Origin: Saprospiraceae bacterium
GTDB lineage: Bacteria > Bacteroidota > Bacteroidia > Chitinophagales > Saprospiraceae
DNA length: 64,000 bases
Assembly (NCBI GenBank): GCA_016722295.1
Contig: JADKGL010000037.1
Coordinates: forward strand, 124,001-188,000
Reading direction: 5' to 3'
Shown one piece after another: positions 35,601 to 43,002 of this stretch (positions within the stretch are counted from its first letter, which is position 1; each line of letters begins with the position of its first letter). Position numbers and translations under genes: made by a program. Below the pieces are notes generated by a model. The model ran no database searches. It saw only the letters and a list, made by a program, of their open reading frames with translations, and was not told the origin of the DNA.

Positions 35601-38489
35601 GTCAATGATTTAACGCCACCGTCAATAGTATGCCCTGCTCCAGTAACTGTTACATGTGCAGCAAATATGCCAACAGTGAATACAGGAAGCGTTATTGCTG
35701 CTGATGGCTGTGGAAATACAGGAATTGTTGTTACTCATGTTAAAGATAGTACTGTAAATATGACTTGTGTGAATCGATTCACAACATACAGATTTTATCA
35801 AGCTACTGATGTTTGTGGAAATACAAGATCTTGTTCTCAAATTATCACAGTTAATGACAATGTATTGCCAACAGCAATTTGTAAACCTGCTACAGTTTAC
35901 ATCAATAATTTAGGTCAAGCAATTGTCACAGGTTTAGATGTGAATAATGGTTCAAATGATAATTGTGGTGGTACTGGAGGTGTTACTTTGACGGTTGCCC
36001 CAAGCTCTTTCACTTGTGCTAATTTAGGAGTTAATAATGTAGTGCTTACTGTTAGAGATGCATGTGGTAATTCAGCTGTATGTAATGCATCAGTGACTGT
36101 TTTAGATACTGCTAAACCTTCGATAACTTGTAAAAACTTAAGTTATAATGCAGGACCTGGGGCTTGTGAAGTAACTTTGAATTATTTGCCTTCTGGCTCT
36201 GATAATTGTGATAGAAATCCAACAATAAGCGTATTGCCACCTTATACTTTAGGACAATTTTTACCTATTGGGATACATAATGTGTGCTATCAAGTATCTG
36301 ATGCAGCTGGTAACACTGCAACATGTTGTAGTCAAATCAATGTAATTGAATTTTCAGGTTATATAAGAGAATTAGCATGTAATGATGAGATTCAAGTTAG
36401 CTTGGACGATAGTTGTAAGGCTACGATTACAGCTGATATGATACTTGAGGGTGGACCTTACAAATGTTATGATAAGTATATCGTCGAATTACGCGATTGG
36501 TCTACAAATGTTCTGATAGACAGATGTACAAATCAAACAGGAGCACAAATCACATGTAGCGACATAGGAAGAGAAATTAAGGTAACAATAATTGATCCAG
36601 AAACGGGCAACAAATGTTGGGGTAAAGCGAGAGTAGAAGACAAGTTAGCACCAAGAATGACTTGTGTACCAGATACTTGTGTACCTTGCAATTCTTCAAT
36701 AGCCCCTTCAGCATTAGGAATACCATCAGTTGTAGAATGTTTAGCGAGTACTTGTTCACCATTCTTTAGTTGTAATTCATATTCATTAACATATAGAGAT
36801 GTTACAGTTCAAGGTAATTGTGCAATTGGTTATGATCGCAAGATTACAAGGACATGGGTTGCTACAGATAATTCTGGCAATTCAAGTCAGTGTGTTCAGA
36901 TGATCACAGTTGGATTAGGTCACTTAAGCGAAGTGACAGTGCCAAGCAATTATGATGGATTAGAAGAAGATATGTTGTTGTGCAATAACAAGATAGACAA
37001 AACGAAAAATTATGACGCACATTACTATAAGCCATCTCATTTAGGGGTAGAGTGTTTGGACGGTTATATACTAGACTCAGTGTTGTTCAGAGCATTAGTA
37101 GCTGTAGGCGCAGATCCAAATTATTATATATATGATCCATTCAATTTTGGAGCGAGATCACCAAGGGTATTAGGATGGAATTGTATAGATGATCCAGCAG
37201 ATAAAAACTTTGGACATCCAAGTCCAGATCCAGTTTATTATCCAGCGCATCCATCATACGATCCAGCGCAAGGCTTCCCATGTTGGGGACCAGATGCACA
37301 TATCATGTGGTATGGTACAGGAAGACCAGGAACTGATTGTAGAAATTTAAGCACCACGTACGAAGACCAGATCTTTGATTTGGCAACGGCAGGTTGTGAT
37401 GCAGGTCCTGTAGGTTGTTACAAAGTGTTGCGTCAATGGACAGTATTGGATTGGTGTACAGGAGAGATCGGAGGCCATAGCCAAATCATCAAAGTAGCAG
37501 ATCCAGAAGGTCCACAAGTATTATATCCAGACACAATATTGGTAAATATGGAAGTATGGACATGTACAGGAAGATGGGAAGTAGCTCCAGCATGGATAGT
37601 AGACAATTGCTCAAACGAAACACATTACAGTGTAGAAGTTACAGATGGTACAGTATTGGGAGATGAGGCGACAGGTTTTGTCGTAACCAATTTACCATTA
37701 GGAGTACAAGACGCTTGGATAGTTGCTACAGACTGCTGTGGAAATATCACAAGAAAGTTAGTGAGAATAAATGTAATAGATAATGTACCACCAGTACCAG
37801 TATGTCGCAGAGGAACGATAGTGAGCTTAGCGAATAATCAAAGTACAGGAGAAGGAGTTGCAAAATTGTATGCAGAAGATTTGAATGAAGGCTCACACGA
37901 CAATTGTGCACCACACTTGTATTACAAAGTGATACGAATGGAGGAATTGTTAGATGGAAGAGATAGAGCGACAAGAAATGGTGTATTACCTCCATATGAC
38001 AATAGAAGAAGCTGTAATGGCTTGAACGGTGACGATCATCCAGGCCGCAGCCCTGGAAATCAAGTATACTTTGATGATTTCACAAAATTCTGTTGTGCAG
38101 ATGTAGGAACGGTTATGGTAGTATTGCGTGTAACAGACAAGAATCCAGGATCAGGCCCAATACATCCAAACACATGGACAAACATAAGTCTACAGGAAGG
38201 TCACTTTAATGACTGTATGGTAGAAGTAGAAATCCAAGACAAACAACCACCAGTAATTGTAGCGCCACCAGATATGGTAGTGAGCTGTTGGTTCTGGTTC
38301 GATCCATCAGAGGCAGCATTGGAAGATCCAAATAATGCAACATTTGGAAAGTTAGTAACAGATTTAACTGCGAGAAGGAAAGTCACTACAAAGGATATCG
38401 TATGTCACAGATATTGTGAGAAGAATATCCATGATTATCCAGGTGGAACGCAGGCTTACCAATCAATTCAAGAGAAGCCTATGATATAG
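29640..38489 (+). CDS. Giant protein 2, main fragment: beta-helix, Ig/PKD-like, HYR-like modules
   Basis: A 2,949-codon open frame. Signal peptide to about residue 28 (FIFVLLIQISCIQLFSQ). Residues of about 40-810 are a right-handed beta-helix of N-rich rungs (NTINN, INNNTVTNF), ending in the conserved GADEFSG. An Ig-like unit follows, then four units with TLTASGGTxYxWS at about 941, 1309, 1391 and 1460. Next come HYR-like modules (about 1907-2160), the SLDDSCKATITADMILEGG module near 2250, and the shared block from about 2569. The final residues after about 2937 are a frameshift product. Beta-helices in such proteins often bind or cleave polysaccharide; no catalytic residues could be assigned. 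Confidence 0.75.
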   Translation: MTKHYLRKGILFIFVLLIQISCIQLFSQVTISGGSTVNGSYPSIANAVIALNGATISGPVIVDVAAGHSETAPVGGIILTATGTSANPITIQKSGAGANPLINAYVGVSTPTTTATDGIFILSGSDYVTIDAIDLLDGNIVSPLEMMECGYGLFKVDGTNGCQNNTIKNCNITLNNNSNATWTVGHNGSCGIVMMNSTYATKSALTVTAATGSNTNNKFYTNTISKTNAGIVFIGFAAVTPFTLGDTGNDVGGTSSATGNMILNFGGALSATNPATGIFANNQWGVNIAYNTINNNTGTNLNHVSTLRGIFMNSSSTSASADCNFNNITVKSGATTSQLSGIENGFGSTAAGNTINIKNNTITGDYLTATSGLFYGIYNTASPATLNINNNTVTNFNYSSAALTGSGSNYLIYSTGAAPNANAISNTISNYSRTGNSGGTTIGIYFSSGTNQIVKKNTINNLVQDGTGSSSTLYGIQTTTGTIVCDSNMVSNLKVLKASGTGSIYGFYNLASPTNENYNFNTIFNLNHSGTGSVYGLHANTATGVRTVSFNIIYNITTFGTTVIGISQFLSTPAIFRNKIYDLYSYSTGAPTVSGIQIGSMSSGIANISNNLIGNLYAPSANTGSATAPSIRGINITSTTSSTTLNLSYNTVYINAQSTGTNFGTTDIYATTSATSTSAALTLNNNNFVNLSNPKGIGKTAAYTRSSTTLTNYVSASDRNNFYTGGACVNRLIYWDGTNADSVLSTYKPRVAPKDANSITENPFFLSTTGSSSTFLHIDPAKPTLLESGGAAVAGITVDYDGDTRNTSTPDIGADEFSGTPAVACSGAPEAGSISATPNPLCGGKPTMICASGQTMDANLTFQWKIATSCAGPFTDVACAKDRCLTTDTLSSGSYFYKLFVTCITSGITDSTNCLEVVVNAPPTITILPVNTTICEGSSITLTASGGTTYMWSPSTGLNTTSGPVVIASPTVTTTYTVTVTDAIGCFSTKTVTVTVNKAPMICELTAIPNPICVNDSTQLKVIAANTDSYEQATIPYSFIDSTGNSVTQLMRNSAVIKTLNSGSTDDGYWSNIVLPFNFKLYGVNYTTGTISTNGNLHFSASTTGGYDNAIPNTLTPNATIAGVFADLDLDAVTGTDVYYFTQGAAPNRKFVVTFDTAGFFSGGGYTSFQMVLFETTNEVQIHTSLATNTTKLKVQGIENGAGTIGLTSPGRNSVAVWTGLPDGNRFYQDFTYMWTPTTYLNNPNIQNPKAYNVLDSITYTVKVTNSSGCMATGSIFVNANPKIGIIESDNSGISPNDSIICVGDKATLTASGGTSYMWSDGSTTASTMVMPMITTTYTVTVTDATPCTATKSITITVLPTPDISFTYMETSGTTPNDSIICLGDTVMITASGGGTYLWSTGATTSKITVFPAANTTYTVTVTGANECSSTKSTTIAVKPLPVATVAPEFESICTGESTTLTASGGTSYIWSTGAVTPSIVVSPTATTTYIVSVSNADGCIDTASVLVEVFPGVTSSEVITEPTTCVSSDGAINITILTGVPNFTYNWSTPNGSGLVNGLEDQTGLSVGTYYVTITSENGCEKIDTFNLIGPGNCDICPTFGAITITSSPVCYQDSFKIAVSDLTNMGVTYGVIFKYSITALSDPYTGGTILGTVTNAQLTSGGTMAMLKAIIPTAGSYFVYAILTPNPNNPLCRPSSSSTIMVMTCDVSISDPCACLDNATTMTNGQFSEQIKVNAPSGQIWTVMSSVGFYLPSSPAPPAAPTPIPMGFVLTEMPNGDGTSMYILDGRHIDAIGYTVSVKNATGITLTISNTCYYPNPTITINPRYCVTDAPFTLTGTAQLGDGSGPATGTSSFKVNGSTTTTFNPSTLGIGSHTVEMCFDATDNVPTINHPGCVQCTTQVVAIDGPPVIICPAPITVSCAADVPVANPALVTITSNPCPNPAVVTFVSDVISSQTCTNRYIITRTYRAVNPCCPSTPTLCNQIITVNDLTPPSIVCPAPVTVTCAANMPTVNTGSVIAADGCGNTGIVVTHVKDSTVNMTCVNRFTTYRFYQATDVCGNTRSCSQIITVNDNVLPTAICKPATVYINNLGQAIVTGLDVNNGSNDNCGGTGGVTLTVAPSSFTCANLGVNNVVLTVRDACGNSAVCNASVTVLDTAKPSITCKNLSYNAGPGACEVTLNYLPSGSDNCDRNPTISVLPPYTLGQFLPIGIHNVCYQVSDAAGNTATCCSQINVIEFSGYIRELACNDEIQVSLDDSCKATITADMILEGGPYKCYDKYIVELRDWSTNVLIDRCTNQTGAQITCSDIGREIKVTIIDPETGNKCWGKARVEDKLAPRMTCVPDTCVPCNSSIAPSALGIPSVVECLASTCSPFFSCNSYSLTYRDVTVQGNCAIGYDRKITRTWVATDNSGNSSQCVQMITVGLGHLSEVTVPSNYDGLEEDMLLCNNKIDKTKNYDAHYYKPSHLGVECLDGYILDSVLFRALVAVGADPNYYIYDPFNFGARSPRVLGWNCIDDPADKNFGHPSPDPVYYPAHPSYDPAQGFPCWGPDAHIMWYGTGRPGTDCRNLSTTYEDQIFDLATAGCDAGPVGCYKVLRQWTVLDWCTGEIGGHSQIIKVADPEGPQVLYPDTILVNMEVWTCTGRWEVAPAWIVDNCSNETHYSVEVTDGTVLGDEATGFVVTNLPLGVQDAWIVATDCCGNITRKLVRINVIDNVPPVPVCRRGTIVSLANNQSTGEGVAKLYAEDLNEGSHDNCAPHLYYKVIRMEELLDGRDRATRNGVLPPYDNRRSCNGLNGDDHPGRSPGNQVYFDDFTKFCCADVGTVMVVLRVTDKNPGSGPIHPNTWTNISLQEGHFNDCMVEVEIQDKQPPVIVAPPDMVVSCWFWFDPSEAALEDPNNATFGKLVTDLTARRKVTTKDIVCHRYCEKNIHDYPGGTQAYQSIQEKPMI

Positions 38490-41021
38490 CTTGTGATTTT
38501 TACTACGGTTTGTTTGATACAGCACATTGGGATCGCAAGTATGAGTTAGTGTGGGGACAAGATGGATATGCATTGTCAACCTGTGCAGTAGCACCGGAGA
38601 TCGATGCAAGAAACAATATCCATTGCGGACAAGGAAGTATCACAAGAACATTTGGATTTGGAACAGCATGGAGAAATATCACAGCAAGCCAGACGATCTA
38701 CATCGTTGATTGCGATCCATTCTGGATATCAGGAGTATGTTTTGATATCTTAGATGATATTACTTGGGGTCCAAACGAATGCTCAGTAATACCAACGATT
38801 GAGGGATGGCACAAGAGATTGGTCACCAGATAACCCAATCTTAGGCAGACCAAAAGTAGTAAACGGAGCAGATGACAATTGTGCATTAATCGCGATTGAG
38901 TATGAAGATGAAAGATTTACGATAGAACCAGATGCATGCTTGAAGATTATCAGAAAATGGACAGTAATCGACTGGTGTCAGTATGACCCAACAGACTTAT
39001 GCTGGAATGGCTTAGGAAGATGGGAGTATACAGAATTGATTAAGATAGCAGATATACAAGCACCAGTGGTGAGTTGTGGAGCACCAGATTGTTCAGGTCA
39101 AGGACTAGCGACAATAGATCCAAGAACAGGTTTGTGTGTAAACCATATTACATTGACAGCATCAGCATATGATAGCTGTTCACCAATAGATTGGTTGAAG
39201 TGGGAGTATAAGATAGATATCTGGAATGATGGCAAAGGAATCCATGGCGGTTATGATTATCGAGTAGGATCTTTGACACAGAAAGAAAGAGCAGCAGGAG
39301 ATACAGCATTAGTAAATCACAATGATTATGCAGATGACAGATTCAATCCATTCGATGCAAGTGGAAGTTACCCATTGGGAGTACACAAGATCAAGTGGTT
39401 TGTAGAAGACGGATGTGGTAATGTAGGCGTATGTGAGACATTATTCGAAGTAAAAGATTGCAAACAGCCGACACCATATTGTAGAGACGGATTAGTCACA
39501 GTAGTAATGCCAAGTACAGGCTGTATCACAGTGTGGGCAAGTGATTTTGACGCAGGAAGCTTTGACAATTGTACAAGAAAGAGTGATTTAAAATTAACGA
39601 TAGAAGGCTTAGATAGCTTAGATATCTGTTGCCAAGATTTTGTAGACAAGAAAGTCGATGATGAATTGGTAATACCGATAAGATTCTGTGTAGAAGATGA
39701 AGAAGGCAACAAAGATTGTTGTGTTACGACATTAGTAGTACAAGATCCAGAGAATGTATGTCCAAATACAGGCTCATTGAAAGGCAAGATTACAGGAGAA
39801 ATCAAAACAGAATCAGGCAAATCAACATCTTATGTAGAAATCGATTTGATGAACAATGGACAATTGATGAAAGAGATGTCAACGGTACAAGATGGTAAGT
39901 ATGCATTCTATACATTGGATATGGGAATCTCATATGAAATCAAACCATTGAGAAATGATGATCCATTGAATGGTGTTACGACATCAGATATCGTAGCGAT
40001 ACAGAAACATATCTTAGGACAAAAAGAAATCACAAGTCCATACAAATTGATCGCAGCGGATGTGAATCAAAGTAAAGGAATTACAGCAGCGGATATCAGT
40101 GAAATTAGAAAATTGATACTAGGTACGACGGAGAAATTCAAATCAGTAAACAGCTGGGTATTTGTACCGAAAGATCATGTGTTTAGTGATCCAACGCAAC
40201 CATGGATTTATCCATCAAGCAGCAACAAGATGTTGAATACGAAAGAACAAATCACAGATTTTGTATCGATCAAGATGGGAGATATCAATGACAATGCAAC
40301 AGCCAATGCTAGTGCAGGAGCTACTACACGAAGCAGTGGAACAGTTAATTTTGAAATCGAAGATCAGAAAGTAGAAACAGGCGAAGTAGTGAAAGTACAC
40401 TTTAGATCGAGCGACTTCAAGAATATAAGCGGTTACCAGTTTACAATGAAGTATGACAATCAAACGATGACATACGAAGGAGTAGAGTCGGGTGCATTGA
40501 AGACAACAGAAGCAAACTTTGGATTGACAAAAGTAAGTCAAGGAATGATCACAACAAGCTGGAACTCAAATAAGGGAGAAAGTTATGGAGCAGATCAGAT
40601 CTTATTTACAATTGTGTTCAAATCAAAGAAATCAATCCAAGTAGGTAGAAGTATAGTGATGAATAGCGAAATCACCGCTGCAGAAGCATACGATGGCAAT
40701 TTGGTTACGAAAGACTTGAAATTGAACGTAAGAACAAACAAAGGTCTAGAGGAAGTAAGCACATTTGAATTGTATCAAAATGAGCCAAATCCATTCAACA
40801 AGCAAACAGTAGTAAGCTTTACGTTGCCAGAAGCCAAAGCAGCAACATTGACGATGTATGATGTAACAGGCAAAGTACTCCGAGTGTACGAGATCGAAGG
40901 AGTAAAAGGCATGAATACACAGGTCATCAATAAGTCAGACTTGAATGGCAATGGAGTAATCTACTATCAATTGGATGCAGCAAATTACACTGCAACTAAA
41001 CGAATGGTCGTGATTGATTAA
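37345..41021 (+). repeat. 3.68-kb shared 3' block, copy 2
   Basis: Direct repeat of 25707-29393 with few substitutions, mostly at third codon positions, plus the indels listed there. It covers the last 1,220 or so codons of both giant genes. Confidence 0.9.
38799..41021 (+). CDS. Giant protein 2, C-terminal fragment: dockerin-like, cohesin-like and T9SS sorting domain
   Basis: A 740-codon open frame in the same frame as the gene's start but separated by the out-of-frame stretch 38450-38806. From about residue 330 it holds a carboxypeptidase-regulatory-like/dockerin segment (GSLKGKITGEIKTESG; two dockerin-like helices TTSDIVAIQKHILG and ITAADISEIRKLILG). A cohesin-like beta domain (ISGYQFTMKYDNQTMTYEGV) and the T9SS type A sorting domain (ELYQNEPNPF...TATKRMVVID) follow. 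Unlike copy 1, the cohesin-to-sorting-domain junction is in frame here. The ATG at 38799 is not the natural start. Confidence 0.7.
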   Translation: MRDGTRDWSPDNPILGRPKVVNGADDNCALIAIEYEDERFTIEPDACLKIIRKWTVIDWCQYDPTDLCWNGLGRWEYTELIKIADIQAPVVSCGAPDCSGQGLATIDPRTGLCVNHITLTASAYDSCSPIDWLKWEYKIDIWNDGKGIHGGYDYRVGSLTQKERAAGDTALVNHNDYADDRFNPFDASGSYPLGVHKIKWFVEDGCGNVGVCETLFEVKDCKQPTPYCRDGLVTVVMPSTGCITVWASDFDAGSFDNCTRKSDLKLTIEGLDSLDICCQDFVDKKVDDELVIPIRFCVEDEEGNKDCCVTTLVVQDPENVCPNTGSLKGKITGEIKTESGKSTSYVEIDLMNNGQLMKEMSTVQDGKYAFYTLDMGISYEIKPLRNDDPLNGVTTSDIVAIQKHILGQKEITSPYKLIAADVNQSKGITAADISEIRKLILGTTEKFKSVNSWVFVPKDHVFSDPTQPWIYPSSSNKMLNTKEQITDFVSIKMGDINDNATANASAGATTRSSGTVNFEIEDQKVETGEVVKVHFRSSDFKNISGYQFTMKYDNQTMTYEGVESGALKTTEANFGLTKVSQGMITTSWNSNKGESYGADQILFTIVFKSKKSIQVGRSIVMNSEITAAEAYDGNLVTKDLKLNVRTNKGLEEVSTFELYQNEPNPFNKQTVVSFTLPEAKAATLTMYDVTGKVLRVYEIEGVKGMNTQVINKSDLNGNGVIYYQLDAANYTATKRMVVID

Positions 41022-41047
41022 AATTCAATACGAATTATAATTTAAAT

Positions 41048-41086
41048 CAAAGGGAGCAAATTTATTTTGCTCCCTTTGTATTTGTT
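41048..41086 (+). terminator. Intrinsic terminator after giant gene 2
   Basis: A perfect 13-bp stem: CAAAGGGAGCAAA at 41048-41060 pairs with TTTGCTCCCTTTG at 41066-41078, loop TTTAT. A short T-rich tail follows. It lies 27 nt after the stop. Confidence 0.8.
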
Positions 41087-41103
41087 TAATATATGAAAAT
41101 TTA

Positions 41104-41300
41104 TCTTGGTATTAATTTTATTTAGGGTTCCATTCTAATACCAAAGCGAAATATACCCTAGTCCAATATAATGCGTTAAATTCGCCCATACTTCATTACA
41201 AATCCTCGATGTATTGACTTCCCTGCAACTCCGGTTTTCGCTTGTCTGGACAAATTTCTTATCATAATATTTTGGACTATTATTATTACTTTGGTATTAA
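41104..41300. repeat. Possible small inverted-repeat (MITE-like) element
   Basis: TAATACCAAAG at 41136-41146 is an exact inverted match to CTTTGGTATTA at 41289-41299, with a second nested pair (TAGTCCAA at about 41159 against TTGGACTA at 41272). A third copy TTGGTATTAA lies at 41106-41115. There is no open frame inside. The layout suggests a non-autonomous element or relic beside the IS; it is a by-eye call. The rest of the gap 41022-41364 holds nothing else recognised. Confidence 0.35.
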
Positions 41301-41356
41301 ATCTCGATCATTTAATGTGGAGTATTTTATATAGTAAGGTGTTGAGATACTTCTAT

Positions 41357-41364
41357 TTAAAAAC
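41357..41364 (+). repeat. Target-site duplication, left
   Basis: TTAAAAAC directly abuts the left end of the insertion sequence and is repeated exactly at 42643-42650. Eight base pairs is the usual duplication size for the IS256 superfamily. Confidence 0.75.
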
Positions 41365-41497
41365 GGTAATGTCTTCAAAAATAGTTGGTAATTTTTTTTA
41401 TAAATAACTTTATATTTCCGCCATCAACTAAAAGAGGAAATAGGCTCTGCTGAGGAGCAACCTAATAGCAATATAGTTGATGCATATACTGTATATT

Positions 41498-41523
41498 GAG
41501 GTGGTTCAATTTTGAATCACCTC
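41498..41523. repeat. Inverted repeat downstream of the transposase
   Basis: GAGGTGgTTCAA and TTGAAtCACCTC form an 11-12 bp hairpin inside the IS, 38 nt past the transposase stop at 41561. It could end transposase transcription or block read-through from outside. Confidence 0.45.
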
Positions 41524-41560
41524 ATTTATTTATACAGGTTTGCTCCATGGCTTAAAAAAC

Positions 41561-42538
41561 CTAATTCCTTGTAGTATTTTTAAAATATAAATACCATCTA
41601 ATGAATGATTTTTTATTATTTGGAGTTAATCCTCTATGAATACTTAAAGTGTCCTTTAGGTGTCCAAAAATGATTCAATAGAATTAGTATTATTTGGTAT
41701 TTGGGGGTTTTCTATATAATGAAACATATTTGGTATTGCTCTTTTTATCATAATTGCAGTTCTCCTCAAGTCTTTATGTTTAAACCATTTTCTGCCAGTT
41801 TCAAGATTTATATTTTGCTCATTGATATAGGATTTATTTTGGTCATACCATTTAATAAATAAGTTAATCCAATAAATTCTATCATTATTATTTTTGACTA
41901 GGTGAAGCTTATTTACAATTCCTTTTAGGTACATACGACATTGTATTACAGGCTTTCGCCTAAGCCAAATATTAGCCTCTCTCTGAATATGCACTAAACA
42001 TCTTTGAATGATTATATCAGGACAAGCATCATTTATTGATTTAATTATTGATGGATGTCCATCACAAGTAATTGACTTTATTTGGATTCCCAATGATAAA
42101 ATATTCTGAATATCCTCTTTAATTTCAGTATAAGATTCCTTTGTTGTGAAGCGATAAAATTGGCAGTATTTAATATCATAATCATAATATAAAACCATAC
42201 ATAGATTGCCTTTAAAATATGTACCATCAACTACCAAATGTGCATTGTCGTGGGATTTAATTTGAAAAGCTGGAGCATTTTGTAAATAGCTTTTAAACTT
42301 GCGTTCAAGAGTTGATTTGCTATAACCACTATCAACAATTAGATATCTGTATGTTAATCTTTCCAAAATCCATTTGTGAAACCAAATTAGCTCATTATTT
42401 GATTTAACTGATTTATTGGAATTTGAAGATAACACTCCACAATTCTTACATTTATAACGCTGTTTGCCTGACTGTTTCCCCCATTTTATTGTCTCTGAAA
42501 AGCCACATGCCCAGCACCTTTTTTTTTGCTTTTTTCAT
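41561..42538 (-). pseudogene. IS256-superfamily (IS1249-like) transposase with two frame breaks
   Basis: A full-length transposase of about 325 codons is reconstructed. It starts at the ATG 42536-42538 (MKKAKKK); dropping one A from the nine-A run (42519-42527) joins it to a zinc ribbon CWACG...YKCKNCG. The DDE core has Asp in VVDGTYF, Asp in TCDGHPSI, the C-x2-H segment RCLVHIQ, and Glu in TNSIESF. At the 3' end one extra T in the run at 41666-41670 turns the premature SFLDT stop into SFFGHLKDTLSIHRGL and the natural C-terminus ending TTRN. All catalytic residues are present, so the protein would work if both breaks are errors or bypassed by slippage. Confidence 0.7.
41656..42435 (-). CDS. 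Transposase, central open frame
   Basis: A 259-codon open frame from a GTG. It holds all three DDE residues but lacks the N-terminal zinc ribbon and the C-terminal helix, which lie in other frames (see the enclosing entry). Alone it is probably inactive, as the zinc ribbon usually contacts the element ends. Confidence 0.6.
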   Translation of the reverse strand: MLSSNSNKSVKSNNELIWFHKWILERLTYRYLIVDSGYSKSTLERKFKSYLQNAPAFQIKSHDNAHLVVDGTYFKGNLCMVLYYDYDIKYCQFYRFTTKESYTEIKEDIQNILSLGIQIKSITCDGHPSIIKSINDACPDIIIQRCLVHIQREANIWLRRKPVIQCRMYLKGIVNKLHLVKNNNDRIYWINLFIKWYDQNKSYINEQNINLETGRKWFKHKDLRRTAIMIKRAIPNMFHYIENPQIPNNTNSIESFLDT

Positions 42539-42543
42539 ATACA

Positions 42544-42581
42544 AAAAGAGTTAATTGAAACCACTTTCAATTAACTCTTTT
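42544..42581. repeat. Perfect 17-bp hairpin upstream of the transposase
   Basis: AAAAGAGTTAATTGAAA (42544-42560) and its exact complement TTTCAATTAACTCTTTT (42565-42581) flank a 4-nt CCAC loop. It begins 6 nt upstream of the transposase ATG and lies inside the IS. In the mRNA it could occlude translation; as a terminator it would shield the gene from outside transcription. Confidence 0.6.
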
Positions 42582-42642
42582 CAAATTATTGATTGTCAGT
42601 GCACTTATAAAGATTTTACCAACTATTTTTGAGTATTATACC

Positions 42643-42650
42643 TTAAAAAC
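42643..42650 (+). repeat. Target-site duplication, right
   Basis: TTAAAAAC, an exact copy of 41357-41364, directly abuts the right IS end. Confidence 0.75.
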
Positions 42651-43002
42651 AAGTGTACTGTAATAATTTGCTGAAACTATTTGAAAATATTCGCGACAAA
42701 ATTGTTGGACTTGCTCGTTAATTTTGTGCAGTGTTAGTTTAACTACTTTTAAAAATACATTGAAAAACTATTACAAGAATAAACCTAGAGTTTCAAATAG
42801 TTCGTTTCAAATTTAGATTGTGGGCAAGTATTAACCTAGCAATTAGAGGAATTAGTAAATAGGCGAGGGTAGAAAGGTTGAAACAATAAACTGAAAAGCT
42901 CATTTCGACCGCAATTGGGTACAATGGCATATGTATATAATATACTAAATTAAGTATCTAACTTAAATTATAGAAAAGTATCTTGAAATGGAAGAATATA
43001 TT
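42651..43002. other. Intergenic region between the IS and rplS, nothing recognised
   Basis: This is 352 nt of AT-rich DNA downstream of rplS. I see no coding frame, tRNA or strong terminator. Confidence 0.4.

Larger units (their letters stand above)
29640..41021 (+). pseudogene. Giant T9SS surface protein 2, compensated frame break inside the shared block
   Basis: The whole gene spans about 3,790 codons. Relative to copy 1 it lacks one base at 38449/38450 and two bases at about 38807, so about 119 codons are out of frame and then the original frame returns. As written, translation stops at 38489, before the dockerin-like, cohesin-like and T9SS sorting domains, all intact downstream in the original frame. 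The exact return of frame and intact downstream coding suggest either assembly errors or very recent damage. Confidence 0.7.
41365..42642 (-). mobile_element. Complete IS256-superfamily (IS1249-like) insertion sequence, 1,278 bp
   Basis: Both ends start GGTA. Read inward without gaps they share positions 1-4 and 11-27, including a 17-bp identical stretch (TCAAAAATAGTTGGTAA at 41375-41391, inverted at 42616-42632). The element is flanked by the perfect 8-bp direct repeat TTAAAAAC. It contains one transposase gene on the minus strand, with two frame breaks. The intact target duplication indicates a simple insertion. It landed between the terminator of giant gene 2 and rplS. Confidence 0.8.

Noticed and set aside
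42519..42527. Programmed -1 ribosomal frameshift at the transposase A9 run
   Set aside because: The needed change is +1 (or loss of one A); a -1 shift would meet a stop within about a dozen codons.
41498..42581. IS ends placed at the two inner hairpins (GTGGTT-CAATT similarity)
   Set aside because: Better inverted repeats lie further out (41365 and 42642) and are directly flanked by a perfect 8-bp target duplication.
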